From: Anniella stebbinsi | Lineage: Eukaryota > Chordata > Lepidosauria > Squamata > Anniellidae | DNA: 64,000 nt | Assembly: GCA_029215795.1 (NCBI GenBank) | Contig: JARDYH010000001.1 | Location: 8,488,001-8,552,000, forward strand | Reading direction: 5' to 3' | In this document: positions 1 through 10,395 of the stretch, one piece after another | Layout: each line of letters starts with the position of its first letter | Numbering within the stretch: the first letter of the stretch is position 1 | The notes under the pieces: generated by a model | Seen by the model: the letters and a program-made list of their open reading frames with translations, nothing else | What the model was told of the DNA's origin: nothing | The model's database searches: none | Made by a program: the position numbers and the translations under genes

Positions 1-250
1 TAAAAGATTAATTGATTGTGTTTCTTACTGAGCTGTGATTAGCAAGAGCATACCTCATTGGCTCCATGAAGAGGACAGAGAAAGGGTAGCGCATCCTGCT
101 GGATGTTTCTGCATGCATGTTGCATTCATACGCTACTTGTGGGGTTCCCACAGGTGCCTGGTCGGCCACTGTGTGAACTGAATGCTGGACTGGATGGACG
201 CTTGATCTGATCTAGCACAATTCTTCAGTTCTTATGATAGCCAATAATGA
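1..250 (+). repeat. CR1-clade LINE 3' tail fragment
   Basis: The stretch around 110-240 matches, with divergence, the 3' end of a LINE that recurs across the window (best copy 39962-40504): a 'gtgcctggtcggccactgtg' stretch, then 'ctggatgga', then a 'tgatct' block ending in 'cttatga'. No gene is visible. From 250 to about 930 I see only AT-rich unique sequence with no supported coding potential. Confidence 0.55.
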
Positions 251-927
251 TTGTAGTTTTTGCCTGTGGTTATTCAACTTGCAATTTATTCGTCTTCACG
301 GTGCTTCAGTACTATTTGTTTGCTTTGTTGCAAAAGGTTCTTGTGGCTAGTCTTCTAAAATAAAGTCTGGATTTTAATGTGCCTTGAAAGTCCTTTTGTT
401 CAGAGCAGTGGGATTGGAAAGAAGAAAAAGGAAAGGGCCGCACAGTTGAGCAAAATGGACTCCGTGGTCCTTCCATGAGCCTCCTGCCCTATTTTTCTAA
501 ACAATGTTGGGTGAATGTAGAGGACCAACTAACTGCCAAGCTTATCATGGCATGCATGATACAACCCTTGGTAAGCCTGTTGGGTGAATGTATTTATCCC
601 AGACAAGTGGTGCGGAAAAATCTTACCAGGTTCCTGAATGTGGACAGAAATCCAGGGACACAACGGGTGAGATTCTCCTCACCACTTAGCAGGGCCATGA
701 AGATGGCCAGCTTGCCAAGTGGTTAGATGTACCTTGTGTGAACTTATTGCTTGGCAAATGGTCACCTGTGTAGTCCACAAAAAGCTTCTGCCATAATAAA
801 TGTGTTGTCTTTAAGGGGCCACAAAACTCATTGTTGTTTAAGCTATTGAGTTTTTCTCAGCTGGTGTTTGGATTGTAAATTGGTTTTATTTTAATTGATG
901 GCTGACTGATTCTGAAATCACTCTTGG

Positions 928-929
<2 letters not shown>

Positions 930-970
<41 letters not shown>
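930..970. repeat. (GT)n microsatellite
   Basis: About 20 uninterrupted GT dinucleotides. No neighbouring gene. Confidence 0.95.
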
Positions 971-973
<3 letters not shown>

Positions 974-1225
974 TATGTGCTTACTTATAACAACCTCCTG
1001 GATTGTTCCTTATGCTGGAAGAGAAACCTGGCTAGGAGCCAGATATGCAGCAACCCAGAGCACTGAAAGTTCCCTCACTCAGAAAAGGAGGGAGGGGGTT
1101 CTGTCTTATTTTGCAGATGCTGTTTGCATGTTGGCAAAAGTCTCTCCACAGTAACAAAAACCTGGAAACTTGCAAGGCGATAGATAGCTAGGAAAGCCCA
1201 CAAGACTGGAGCGCTGGGCTGCAAA

Positions 1226-2008
1226 CAACAGAATGAAATTTCATAGGAATAAATGCCAAGTCCTACACCAAATGCACAGTGACAACATGGGGGATACTTG
1301 GCTCAGCAATACTACAAGCTAGAAGGATCTTCAAATTGTTGTAGATCACAAGCTGAAGATGAGCCAACAGTGTGATGTGGCTGCAAAAAAGACAAATGCT
1401 ATTTTGGGCTGCATTAAGAGAAGTATAGCTTCTAAATTGTGTGAGGTACTGGTTCCCCTCTATTCGGCACTGGTTAGGCCCAGTGCCGAATAGAGGCACT
1501 GGGCCTAACCAGTGCTTCCAGTTCTGGGCACCACGCTTCAAGAAGGATGCAGACAATCTGGAGCGTGTTCAGAGGAGGGCAATGAGGATGATCAGGGGTC
1601 TGGAAACAAAGCCCTATGAGGAGCGACTGAAAGAACTGGGCATGTTTAGCCTGGAGAAGAGAAGACTGAGGGGAGACATAATAGCACTCTTCAAATACTT
1701 GAAAGGTTGTCACAAAAAGGAGGGCTGGGATCTCTTCTCGATCAACCCAGAATGCAAGACATGGAATAATGGGCTCAAATTACAGGAAGCCAGATCAGGG
1801 ACATCAGGGAAAACTTCCTGACTGTTAGAGTACTACGACAATAGAACCAATTACCTAGGGGGGTCATGGGCTCTCCAACACTAGAGACATTCAAGAGGCA
1901 GCTGGACAACCATCTGCCAGGTATGCATTAAGGTGGATTCCTGCATTGAGCAAGGGGTTGGACTCGATGGCCTTATAGGCCCCTTCCAACTCTACTATGA
2001 TTCTATGA
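1226..2008 (+). mobile_element. CR1 LINE, 5'-truncated 3' portion
   Basis: This is the C-terminal part of a CR1 reverse transcriptase plus the 3' UTR. Seen directly: a peptide at about 1561-1740 with the CR1 hallmarks [16 protein letters not shown] and [14 protein letters not shown], and a 3' end with the CR1 signature 'tatgattctatga' at 1996-2008. The body is interrupted at 1457-1515 by a compound inverted repeat that is not part of a normal CR1 (see findings). The element is dead: there is no intact ORF. Confidence 0.9.
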
Positions 2009-3714
2009 AAATGCGCCCGGATATTCTCTGGGACCTGGATTTTGTGGGCGTTCACACTTTGCAGACCATGTCAGAAGCCAGGCTTTCTCCCCTCTGCTGC
2101 CCTGCCCATTGCTCCCCTTGCCCTCTGGGTGCTCCTCAAACCTGGCCTGCATTCCCTTCTTCCCTGCCCTGCTGTTGGGACTCATTTCAGGGAACAACAC
2201 TCTGCTCCTTGTCTCAAACTCACCACCTGATTATGCAACCATCCCTGTTGCTTTTGCCAAGAGCATTCTGAGCCCCACAACAACACTGTTGTGTTGTCAA
2301 AGGGTGTGTCTCCAACTCCCTCCTCCCCAGTCCCTGTTAATAGCATTCAAGTGCAGGCAGGTGGGATCTGCATGCCTGGCAAACTCTAAGCCAGGCTCCA
2401 GTGGCGGGTGTCTGGCTTGCTGACTGGCAAATCTGTCCCTGCGTCTGGGCGTGGTGGGAGCAAGTAGTCACATCCATGAAGCTTCTGCGTTTTGGGCAGA
2501 GTTGGTTGCTGGCCTGAGCCGGCTTTAGGCCAGCTCTCCCTTTTGGCCATGCGAGCTGAGAGCACAGCCTGATGGATGAGTCACCATTAACCCTGTAACG
2601 CCTGAGTTGGGAGATTTCAGGCTCTGGAGGTGGGAAGAAACAGCCAAGCAGGTATTCCAAGGTGGAAGTTTCTACTCTCCGCTCGCTGACTATGAACATG
2701 CAGTTCCAGTGTGCAAAGCATCCACAGGTCTACTTGCCAAATCAATCATTAATATCCCCCTTTTACAGATGTGGAGGGAGTGGGCAGGACTTTACCAAAA
2801 TCACCCTGAGAGGCTGAGTGGAGATATCATCTGGATCCAGCCCTCTGGCATCTGGACTATACTGGATCTCACGAATGAAGCTCTGTCCCTTTGCAGACGG
2901 CAATTCACTAGGCAGATGCAGCAGGCAAACACACACACACACGGTTTGACAGCCTCCCTCTCCAGACCCATCTTCCCCAACCTGGTGCCCTGCAGATGTG
3001 TTTGAACTGCAGCTCCCATAATTTCAAACCAATAGCCATGCTGGTTAGGAATTCTGGGAACTGCAGTGCAAGCACATCTGGAGGACACTAGATTGGGGAA
3101 GGCTCCTGCAGGCACGGCATTTGTAGCCCAGGCAACCCCAAACCAATTGGTTAGCTAAAGGTTCTGGCTTCTCAGCAACCTCTGTTGCTCCCTTGGCAAC
3201 TTGCCGCCTCCTTGCCCCAAGCCCCATGAAGCCAGCCCAGAGAGAGAGAGAGAGAGGCCATCATTGCTGGCTTCATCCCTCTTTCTGCTCCCCCCTCTGT
3301 CTTGGTGATGCAAACTGAAACCAGATGTCCTGGCCCCAGATCCACATCCAGCCACCTCCCCCAGAGATGCAGCCTCTGAGCTCCTTGGGGCAATGGGAGC
3401 TCCTTGCTTGTGTGCTCAGCCCCCCTGCCTCAGATCTTGGAGCCAAGTGCAGGGAGGCAACACACACTCCCCGCAAGAGAATGCGGAGCCAGTGCCAAAG
3501 GCGGAAGCGGGCGCGACGGGGTTGTGTCAGCTACAGCACTGGGGCCGAGCAGAAAGGTTGCAGCCGCACTGCGGCCCGGCCCATCTCTCAAAGCGCTGGC
3601 ACTGCCAGGGCTGCACAAGGGAGACAACAGAGATGGGCTCCGGAGCTGCGCTGTCTTTCTAAGGGTCTCCTGCTTCCCTTTCTCCAATCCAAGTTCGGCT
3701 GTCGTGGACAAGAG

Positions 3715-4278
3715 AGATAGAGACTTTTCAGTGATGGACCCTAAACTACAGAACACCCTCTCAAGGGAAGTCCATCTGGCCCCCTCTTTAAACCTTCAAG
3801 ACTTGTTTTATTCTGGTGGGCACTTTATAGGTTTTAACCTATAAAGCCTTACACGGTTTGGGACCACAGTACCTGATGGAACGTCTTTCCCGGCATGAAC
3901 CTACCCCTACACTACGCTCAACATCAAAGGTCCTCCTCCGGGTGCCTACTCCGAGGGAAGCTTGGAGGATGCAACAAGGCAGAGGGCCTTCTCTGTGGTG
4001 GCCCCTCAATTATGGAATGATCTCCCCGATGAGGCCCACCTGTTATCTTTTCGTCGCCAGGTCAAAACTTTTCTTTTCTCCCAGGCATTTTAACAGCTCA
4101 AGTTGAGGTTTTGATTGACATTGTGGCCAGGCTTAACAGTTAAAATGTTTTAAAGTGTTTTAATGACAGCTGTTTTATGGTTTTAAATTTTGTATATTGT
4201 CTTTTTAATGCTCAATCTTTTTAATTTTTGTAAACCGCCCAGAGAGCTTCGGCTATTGGGCGGTATATAAGTGTAATA

Positions 4279-4310
<32 letters not shown>

Positions 4311-4312
4311 TA
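3715..4312 (+). mobile_element. L2-like LINE 3' fragment
   Basis: Translation shows decayed pieces of the L2-type reverse transcriptase C-terminus (an HGLGPQYL-like block, then RSTSKVLLRVP). The 3' end is a stem-loop, ACCGCCCA at 4234-4241 pairing with TGGGCGGT at 4257-4264, followed by an (AAT)n tail. This hairpin-plus-microsatellite end recurs in both orientations throughout the window. No functional ORF remains. Confidence 0.75.
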
Positions 4313-4580
4313 ATGCAAGAACCCAGTGATATTTTTAGTCTACTGTGGCTGGTAACATTTTTATGGTGTATAACATGGGGGGACTTTTGTTTTTTAACTG
4401 TTTGGTTTATTTTATTGTTATGATTGTTTTAATTTTGTGGTTATGTCTATATTTCCTCTGTAAGCTGCCCTAAGTATGATAGAGTCATACAAAGCTTGGG
4501 TCAAAATAAAGTGAAATAAGCAGACTGCTCCATGTAAAGCAAGTCAGGCAATCACAGCATTACATGGCTGGGAGACCTAG

Positions 4581-4923
4581 GGTGCCTCTACAAGAGCGAT
4601 TTAAAGCTCTTTCAAAGCGCATTACCGATTTTACCTCCACATGAATGGAGCGCAAATCGGGGGTTGAGGCACTTGTTACCTCCGATTATGCGCATCTTCG
4701 CATGCGCGTTAAATAGCGAGTTTTAATTTACTGCGGGAGTTAAAGCGCCTTATGACCATGTAAACAAGCAATTCTCTGCATTAAACACCTTTAAAGTGTG
4801 TTTCATACAACCGGTAATGCGCTTCACCACCTCCCGTGTATAGGGATTAAGCGTAAAAGTGATTGCGAGAAGATGCGCATAATTGGACAACTGAGCGTCA
4901 AACCGAATTCTTGTAGAGGGGAC
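4581..4923. mobile_element. MITE, 'GCGCAT-rich' family, copy 1
   Basis: 343 bp bounded by inverted ends: GGTGCCTCTACAAGA at the left and TCTTGTAGAGGGGAC at the right. The interior is full of ATGCGC/GCGCAT and GCGTTAAAT motifs. A second full-length copy lies at 15984-16338 and a partial one at 6749-7055. No transposase is encoded. I do not see a clear target duplication for this copy. Confidence 0.7.
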
Positions 4924-5120
4924 CTTAATGTTGGATTTCCCATTGCGCTATGTATGCTGCAGACCAAATCCCAACCAAAGAAAGGTGCAACTTATCTCAG
5001 ATTTCCACCAGAAGGGAAGTGTTTGCCTAACCCTTAAAAAAAATGCAAGGGGGAGGGGGAACCCTTGTGGGTCAAAATATGTTGGATGTTGAGCACAAAA
5101 TGGAGACAAGGGAGTCCTGG

Positions 5121-5255
5121 GCAGGATCTACACTACTGGTTTAAAACGGTTTAAAATGGTTTATAACAGTAGTGACAACTGTTGGGGCCCAGGACACACT
5201 CCATATACAGTTTTCAAAATGTTTTCAAAGTGTTGTATCCTGCTTAATGTAGTTT
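5121..5255. mobile_element. Short palindromic element related to the one at 63467-63612
   Basis: The sequence shares, in inverse orientation, the 'ctacactactggtttaaaac' and 'ccaggacacactccatat' blocks with 63467-63612, so both are copies of one short non-coding family. Confidence 0.5.
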
Positions 5256-5321
5256 GGTCCCCGCTTTCAGATGGACATTTTGGAATGTTCTACTTCACCT
5301 GGCTTGCCTAGAGATCTGCAG

Positions 5322-5861
5322 TAGGGCTGTGCACGGAACACCCTCCGATCCAATCTGGATCCCGATCTGGGAGGTCTGGATTGGGCCCGATCCGATCCAC
5401 CTTGGATTCGCTCCAGGCCCGTGCAGAGCCCTCTTTCTCCGCTCCCTCCCTCCTCCCAATCACACGGCTTACCTGCAGTCTCCTCCGTGTCATCCCTGTC
5501 ATCCTCCGCCTCATCCTGCCTCCTCGATGTCGGCCAGCTGCTTTCCCGCTCACACCAGGTGATGATGTCACCTGCCGCAACCGGCAAATGTGGCGCGTCA
5601 TCACCTGGTGTGAGTAGGAAAGCGGCCAGCTGACATCAAGGAGACAGGATGAGGCGGAGGATGACGGGGGACCACGCAGTGGAGGCTGCAGGTAAGCAGC
5701 ACGATTAGGGGGAGGGAGAGAGCGGGGAGAGCGGGAGGGAAGGCTCTGCACGGACCCGGAGCGGATCCGGATCGCAGATCTGATCCGGCCTGATCCAGTT
5801 AGGATCGAGGTCCGCTCCGCTCCAGAATTGGGATCTGGATCTGGATCCGGTTACAGCCCTA
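5322..5861. mobile_element. hAT-type MITE with perfect 8-bp target duplication
   Basis: 540 bp starting TAGGGCTGT and ending ACAGCCCTA, flanked by identical ATCTGCAG octamers at 5314-5321 and 5862-5869. An 8-bp duplication is the hallmark of hAT transposons. Subterminal regions are rich in GATCC/GGATC repeats. The centre holds a second inverted repeat, with arms around 5525-5575 and 5598-5645 sharing CAGCTG and the ACACCAGGTGATGA block. No transposase ORF is present. Confidence 0.85.
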
Positions 5862-5869
5862 ATCTGCAG

Positions 5870-5980
5870 GGGAAAGAACCTTGCCTGAAACCCTGGAAAG
5901 CTGCTGCTGCCAGTCAGTGCTGACAATACTGGGCTAGATGGACCAATGGTCTGTCTCAGCATAAAGCAGCTTCCTATAGA
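5870..5980 (+). mobile_element. tRNA-derived SINE, 3' part
   Basis: It carries the 3' body of the SINE also seen at 38794-38995: 'ctggaaagctgctgctgcca', then 'gggctagatgga', then 'cagcttccta'. The tRNA-like head is missing. Confidence 0.65.
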
Positions 5981-5984
5981 CTAT

Positions 5985-6150
5985 ATATAGAGATTTATTT
6001 TCTATACTGCCCATTAGCTGAAACATTCTGGGCAGTTTACAAGACAAAGCTTAAAACCATGAAATACAACAACATAGTAAAATATAATATAAAACCTTAA
6101 GTTTAAAACAGAATAAAACCAAAGGTGAAAGCCAACAGCTATGCAAAGAT
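5985..6150 (-). mobile_element. L2-like LINE tail
   Basis: Reverse-oriented 3' end: 'ctatactgcccattagctga', then 'ttctgggcagtttacaag', the degenerate complement of the hairpin end described at 4234-4264. Confidence 0.6.
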
Positions 6151-6439
6151 CTGAAAACACATTCCTTCCTTCCTCTCTCTCAAGGAAAGATTCCAAGGCT
6201 GGGAGCAGGAAACAGAAAGAGCCCTGCTCCCATCACACCAAATTGGGGGGGGGGGGCGCTCCCTCCCTCCCCCTCCATGCACCTGCCTGCCTGCTTGTGA
6301 ACTAAGACTAAGCTTCTCAATCAGGGCTAGACAATGGTAATTGTCAGAAACTGTCCTCCCAGCCATCCCTTTAACTCGTGGGTGGGAAATCTGTCACTTT
6401 GCAGATGTTGTTGGACTCCAACTCCCATTAACCCCAGGA

Positions 6440-6748
6440 AGCATGCCCGATGGTTAGGGGCCCACATGCAGAAAAGTGCAATCCAATTGAGAAAAGGGAT
6501 TCAAGGCAACTCCAATATGAAAGCCAGTTAGACCTCTTGGGGCTTTTTAGTTTAGAAAGAAAGGGAAGGGAAGGGAGCCATGACCGAGGTGTAGAAAATG
6601 ATGCCTGGTTTGGAGAAAGTGGATCCAGAGTTGTTTTCCTCCCTCTCCCGTGCTACAAGAACCCAATGGGGTCATCTGATGAAGCAGAACTGAAGGGGGG
6701 GGGGAGGACATTCATGGAAGACAAAAGGAAATATTTCACACAGCACAC
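6440..6748 (+). mobile_element. CR1-clade LINE fragment interrupted by a MITE
   Basis: A peptide with LFSLERKGREG and the 'acccaatggggtca' block match the LINE at 39962-40504. The match stops at 6748 in the 'cacacagcacacag' region, exactly where MITE copy 2 begins. Its continuation ('ggacagctttaaacgggatt', then 'aaattcctggag') resumes near 7450. Confidence 0.6.
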
Positions 6749-7055
6749 AGGCCTCCTCCACACGAGACGTTTAATGAGCCTTGAAGGCTCATTATAAATT
6801 TTACCTCCACACCAGCGGAGCGCAAAACGGGCGTACAGGCACGTTATCTCCCCGATAATGCGCATTTTCGAATGCGCGTTAAATAGCGACTTTTATTTTG
6901 CTCCGGCCGTTAAAGCGCATTTTCGCGGTGTGAACAAGCGATTATGCGCGTTAACTTCTTGTAAAGCGCTTTTTGGACATCAATTAATGCGCTTCGCCGC
7001 CTCTCGCCGCCTCCCGTGCAGAGGGATTAGGAGTAAATGCGCCTCCGCGAATTTG
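6749..7055. mobile_element. MITE, 'GCGCAT-rich' family, copy 2 (partial)
   Basis: Shares the 'tttacctccaca', 'gataatgcgcat' and 'gcgcgttaaatagcga' blocks with the copies at 4581 and 15984. The right terminus cannot be recognised, so this copy is degraded or truncated. Confidence 0.6.
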
Positions 7056-7449
7056 CTACCACAGGTTGTAACGGTCACATGCTGGTCCGAAACAGGAGCT
7101 AAACTGCAGCAATAGTGAGCAACTGGTCTGAGATAGAAGCCTTTGTGCTTCAGTCCAAAAGTGCCTCCCAGAACCCACTGCAAAGCAGAAAGCCTTCAAG
7201 GGATGGGCCTCTGGCCGTGAGCCTTGCCTGCCCTTGTCTCTCCATGAGCCTGCGCCAGGTATGCTGCTTGCCCTGGATGGTGGAGCTTTATGAGTCTGCT
7301 GGGGCAGGGCTTGGTGGCTCCAGGCTCCCTGGCTTGGTGGCCTCTGTTTCCACTGTAGTGCTTGGGCCTGGTGCTGTCTCTATTGGCTTCGCTGGTTCTT
7401 CAGCCTCTGAGTCCATATCCCATTCACTGCTGGACTCTGGGTCATGAGA

Positions 7450-7700
7450 GACAACAACTTGGACAGCTTTAAACGGGATTAGACAAATTCCTGGAGCAGA
7501 AAGCTATCAATGGCTACATAGCTGTGTGCTACCAAGGATCCGAGGCAGAATGCTTTTCTTAGTAGTTGAGGGTGTTGTTGCACTTATGCCCTGCTTGTGG
7601 GCTTCCCATAGGCATCTGGTTGGCTGTTCTGGGACACAATGGTCAACTAGAGAGGGCTTGGATCTGGCCCAACAGGGCTCTTCTTCTGTTCTGATGAGCT
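7450..7700 (+). mobile_element. CR1-clade LINE 3' end
   Basis: Contains 'aaattcctggagcagaaagc', 'ggtcaactagagagggcttg' and a '..ggcccaacagggctcttctt' end matching the common LINE tail of this window. It is probably the same insertion as 6440-6748, split by later insertions. Confidence 0.55.
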
Positions 7701-7734
7701 GCAGTCCAGCCACAACAGGAGGCCCCCAGTTGTG

Positions 7735-7880
7735 GAACTGTGGAGTCGGAAGAGACCACAAGGGTCATCTGTCCAACCCTTTGCAATGTGCAGGAAAACC
7801 ATCCATTAGAGGTGGCTGTCCAGCCTCTTCTTAACCCCCCACCCCCCAAGATAGAGAACCCACAACCTCTCATGAACTCA
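7735..7880 (-). mobile_element. CR1 LINE 3' end, reverse
   Basis: Complementary CR1 3' UTR: 'tggagtcggaagagaccaca', then 'catctgtccaaccctttgca', as in the reverse copies at 47264 and 57704. Confidence 0.6.
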
Positions 7881-8177
7881 TATCTTGGGATGCATTTCCC
7901 AAGTCAGGTGTGCTATTTAGGTGCAGCCTTGCTTTGGAGATCTGTTTTCAGGATCTCTGTGGGTGTCTCCATCTTGCATTAAGCACTTAACTGACTGGCC
8001 CATCAAAGACCCTGTAACTGTTTCATAGCCTCCAACTCGGATTTGATGGGGTCATGTGTGTGCAAATCCAGCATTTTAAGACGTGGGTACTCTCTGAGAC
8101 AAAGAAAATGGCTGAGTAAGGTTAAAAATAATTGGATTACACTTCAGCTAGACTGACTAAGTGTAGAGCAGCTCAGG

Positions 8178-8180
<3 letters not shown>

Positions 8181-8228
<48 letters not shown>
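8181..8228. repeat. (AT)n microsatellite
   Basis: More than 20 AT dinucleotides. The short ORFs predicted across it (poly Tyr-Ile) are artefacts. Confidence 0.95.
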
Positions 8229-8229
<1 letters not shown>

Positions 8230-8284
8230 CTTGCAAGAAAGGAAGGTCTCCCCAACAGCCCATGCCCACTTCCTAGCGCTATTC

Positions 8285-8800
8285 CAAGTTGTGTTGACAA
8301 TTTGGCCCTTTCTACACCTAAGGTTGTAGAAGGAGGGAGGGGGGCGGATCACGGACTTACCTACTTCTGCGATCCTCCCCCAGGGTCTAAACAGAAGCAC
8401 AACATCCCAGAAACAAACAGGGACATCACACCCGCCATTTTTTAAAAAGAAAAAGCTGGAACCGGGAGTGTAATTGCGCTCCAGCGAAAATGAAAGTTTT
8501 TTAAAAAAGGCCCGACCCCGCTTCTCTCACCCTCAATGTCCCTGGACACTCTCCGGACCTGCTCCTTCCCGCTTGCTGACCCCCACTCCTCATGGGGAGG
8601 AGGGAAGAAGCTGGGATGGGTGCCCACACCGCCCGCAGTCTTTGGGATCATCCCGGGAACGCGGGGAAAATTGGGATAACTGAGGTCTCAGTTACCCCAG
8701 GAAAATGGAGGGGTCCTCCCTGCCTGCTCCTGGGATCCCCAGTGCATCATTTGGATGCAAAGGGATGACCCAGGGGAAAAAGGCCAGTATAGATGTGGCC
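8285..8800. mobile_element. Candidate long MITE
   Basis: The ends 'ggccctttctacacctaagg' and '..agtatagatgtggcc' look like a degenerate inverted pair, and the interior is rich in GGGATC/GATCC motifs. No target duplication was identified, so the boundaries are tentative. Confidence 0.35.
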
Positions 8801-9039
8801 TTTGATGGGCAGTGTAAAGATAAAGCAACCTTCCCCACTCCCCAAAGATGTAAGCTAAGTAGAAATTAATTTGAAAACTATACCACGTCAGCAGGCGAAC
8901 GGTATTATATTTTTGGGTGCTGAGAACCTCAGAGGGAGAACTATGTTTAGTCTAGGATAGCGAGGGTAATCTTTCAAGCACTGGATGAAGTGAATCATCC
9001 TAGCCCTTGAAAGTCTGTGCCCCAATGAACTGGTCGGTC

Positions 9040-10395
9040 TTTAAGGCAGGGGTGGTCAACCTGTCCTCCAGATGTTTGGCTAACAAATCCCATTGGCCCT
9101 CGCCAGCATAGCGATGGCAGTTGTAGGCTAAAACATCTAGAGGGCCGTCAGATGACCACTCTGCTTTCAGAGGGTCACAGGACTTTGTTGGTTCCTGTGA
9201 TGACAGGCGTTGAGGCTGGCCGGTGTGTGTGTGTGTGTGTGTGGAAACAAGATCTGCTTTCAAATAAGGAAGAGACATTTGTGTCAACTTCAGCACTTCC
9301 TTGGGGCCAAGTATCCATCCGGCATTCATAGCAGTGAGGTAAGGGGGCCTGCAAGAGTGAACACCTTCCTCATGCACCTTCCACTACAGGGTGGCAGAAA
9401 CCTGTGCGTACATCATTGTGCTGAGCAGCAGGCGCATTTGAGCAGTCTACACACAAAGGCGGCTTCCTTCCACACCGAAGAGGTGCTGTTGCGCTGCTCC
9501 GGCTTTGCTTTCCTGCAATTGTCTGGAAGCAGAATGAAGACTGTGGTTCCCTGGCAACATTCTGTCCAGCAATGCCCTGGACAAAATTTGATGGCTGAGA
9601 CCTTTCAGTAACGCTTGCTCAGAAACAGCAGGTTTATTACAGCAGAAGCTTTCATGTACTACAGTCTGCTTCATTGGATGTTTTGGGAAAAGGCTCCAAA
9701 GTCCAGGAAAACTCATGCCGCGAGAAAGCTGCTGGTCTTTTCAGTGATTCCAGCCACTGCTCTGGACGCTGAGTCGTGGGCTCCCTCTGGGGGCTAAAGC
9801 CTGCTACTGCCAGGAAGAGGGGTGGCCCTAGACATGCCTGCAGTAGCGGATTGTGGACCAGTGCGCAGCATCTTCTCCAATTCCATCCCGCTTCGCTCAC
9901 CCAGGCAAAGAAGCCTGCTGCCTCTTTAAATTCTGGTGGAAGGCCTGCCTTTAAAATGGGTTGGGTGGGGCAGCAATCGTCTTACCCCAGTAGGCAACGG
10001 TCCAGGGAGGGAGCGGAAGCCCTCTGACTTAGCCAGCCTGTAAGGGCTCCATCTTGGGACAGGAAGGCTGCCCCAGCCTGCAGCGAACCTGCCCTGTTGG
10101 GCTGTGGGGCTCTGCCCTGCCCTGGCTGCCGCCGCCGCCGCCTCTGGCTCCTTTTGACAAGCCCCAGGGAGGGTGCGTGTGAGCTGAGCGTTAGCATCCC
10201 ACTGACACCACCACAGCTATTGTGACTGGGAGATCCTAGCATGAGGCCAGAGGTGTGAGGGCAGGAGGGGGCCCCTGGGTTTGGCCTCAGTAGACTCTGT
10301 GTGGCTGCCTTTGCCTTTCTGGGGAGACGATGCATGCCCTGGCCCTGGGGTCCCCCATAGCTCCTGCCCTGTGACCCCCCCATCCCCACCCTGCC
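9040..10395. other. Gap before BMP15: no gene recognised
   Basis: 9050-9160 contains a short palindromic repeat (CCTCCAGATGTTT facing AAACATCTAGAGGG). 9222-9242 is a (GT)n tract. 10128-10142 is a (GCC)n tract. Open frames here are short, overlapping and without recognisable domains. The BMP15 promoter and 5' UTR must lie in the last few hundred bases, but I see no clear TATA box. Confidence 0.5.

Noticed and set aside
2925..2942. CRISPR-like or tandem array around the short AC runs
   Set aside because: Only simple AC/GT microsatellites. No spaced repeats anywhere in the window, and the genome is eukaryotic.
3325..3844. GC-rich open frames with many Arg/Gln residues
   Set aside because: Several frames are open at once and none has a domain, signal or splice context. 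The stretch runs into an L2-like element.
7115..7447. 110-aa frame, and a possible reverse LTR fragment (proline-rich minus-strand reading)
   Set aside because: No inverted TG...CA ends or target duplication could be found. Kept only as unexplained sequence.
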